DNA from: JANYHF01 sp031393505
GTDB taxonomy: Bacteria; Pseudomonadota; Alphaproteobacteria; Rhizobiales; Hyphomicrobiaceae
Assembly (NCBI GenBank): GCA_031393505.1
Contig: JANMVX010000163.1
Coordinates: forward strand, 1 to 5,161
DNA length: 5,161 bases
Direction: 5' to 3'
Positions 5,161-5,161 of this stretch are shown here, one piece after another. The translations under genes and the position numbers were made by a program. The notes beneath the pieces were generated by a model. The model saw only the letters and a list, made by a program, of their open reading frames with translations. It did not search any database and was not told the DNA's origin. Position 1 is the first letter of the stretch. Every line of letters begins with the position of its first letter.

Positions 5161-5161
5161 G

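Overview
The window looks like a GC-rich proteobacterial chromosome, most likely a betaproteobacterium of the Burkholderiales. Two signs point there: the GuaA C-terminal tail has the sequence style of that group, and there is a PEP-CTERM/exosortase-sorted protein, a system common in biofilm-forming environmental Betaproteobacteria. The genus cannot be fixed from the sequence.

Layout. 1-145 (+) is the 3' end of guaA (GMP synthase), a housekeeping gene whose 3' end is a known integration hotspot for genomic islands. Everything after it is accessory-like and much of it is broken. 275-1112 (-) is a secreted PEP-CTERM anchor protein, split by a one-base frameshift in a C6/G6 run. 1113-1351 is a gene-free upstream region. 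1352-2990 (-) is an apparently intact two-gene AbiE-type (type IV) toxin-antitoxin operon: the AbiEi-like antitoxin, then the AbiEii nucleotidyltransferase toxin, with overlapping ends. Diverging from it, 3076-4011 (+) is an ImmA/IrrE zinc metallopeptidase regulator that has lost its N-terminal DNA-binding domain and carries two in-frame TGA codons.

4120-4772 (+) holds a short protein with a GDRVDH...FGFGTV (small SH3/Tudor-like) opening and a strong ribosome binding site. It is followed by unrecognised, frame-shifted coding sequence with a proline/alanine-rich tail. 4773-5161 holds only weak candidates: a 69-residue plus-strand ORF and an opposing minus-strand frame open at the window edge.

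Interpretation. The best reading is a decaying accessory island at the guaA 3' end in which the AbiE pair is the one clearly intact module. AbiE pairs are known as phage-defence or island-stabilising systems, and ImmA/IrrE proteases often sit in mobile elements, so the content fits an island. No integrase, transposase, tRNA, rRNA or CRISPR array is visible. I do not see a convincing undescribed system. The most informative points are the junction where the AbiE promoter region replaces the lost N-terminus of the ImmA/IrrE gene, and the pattern of small disabling lesions in the flanking genes.
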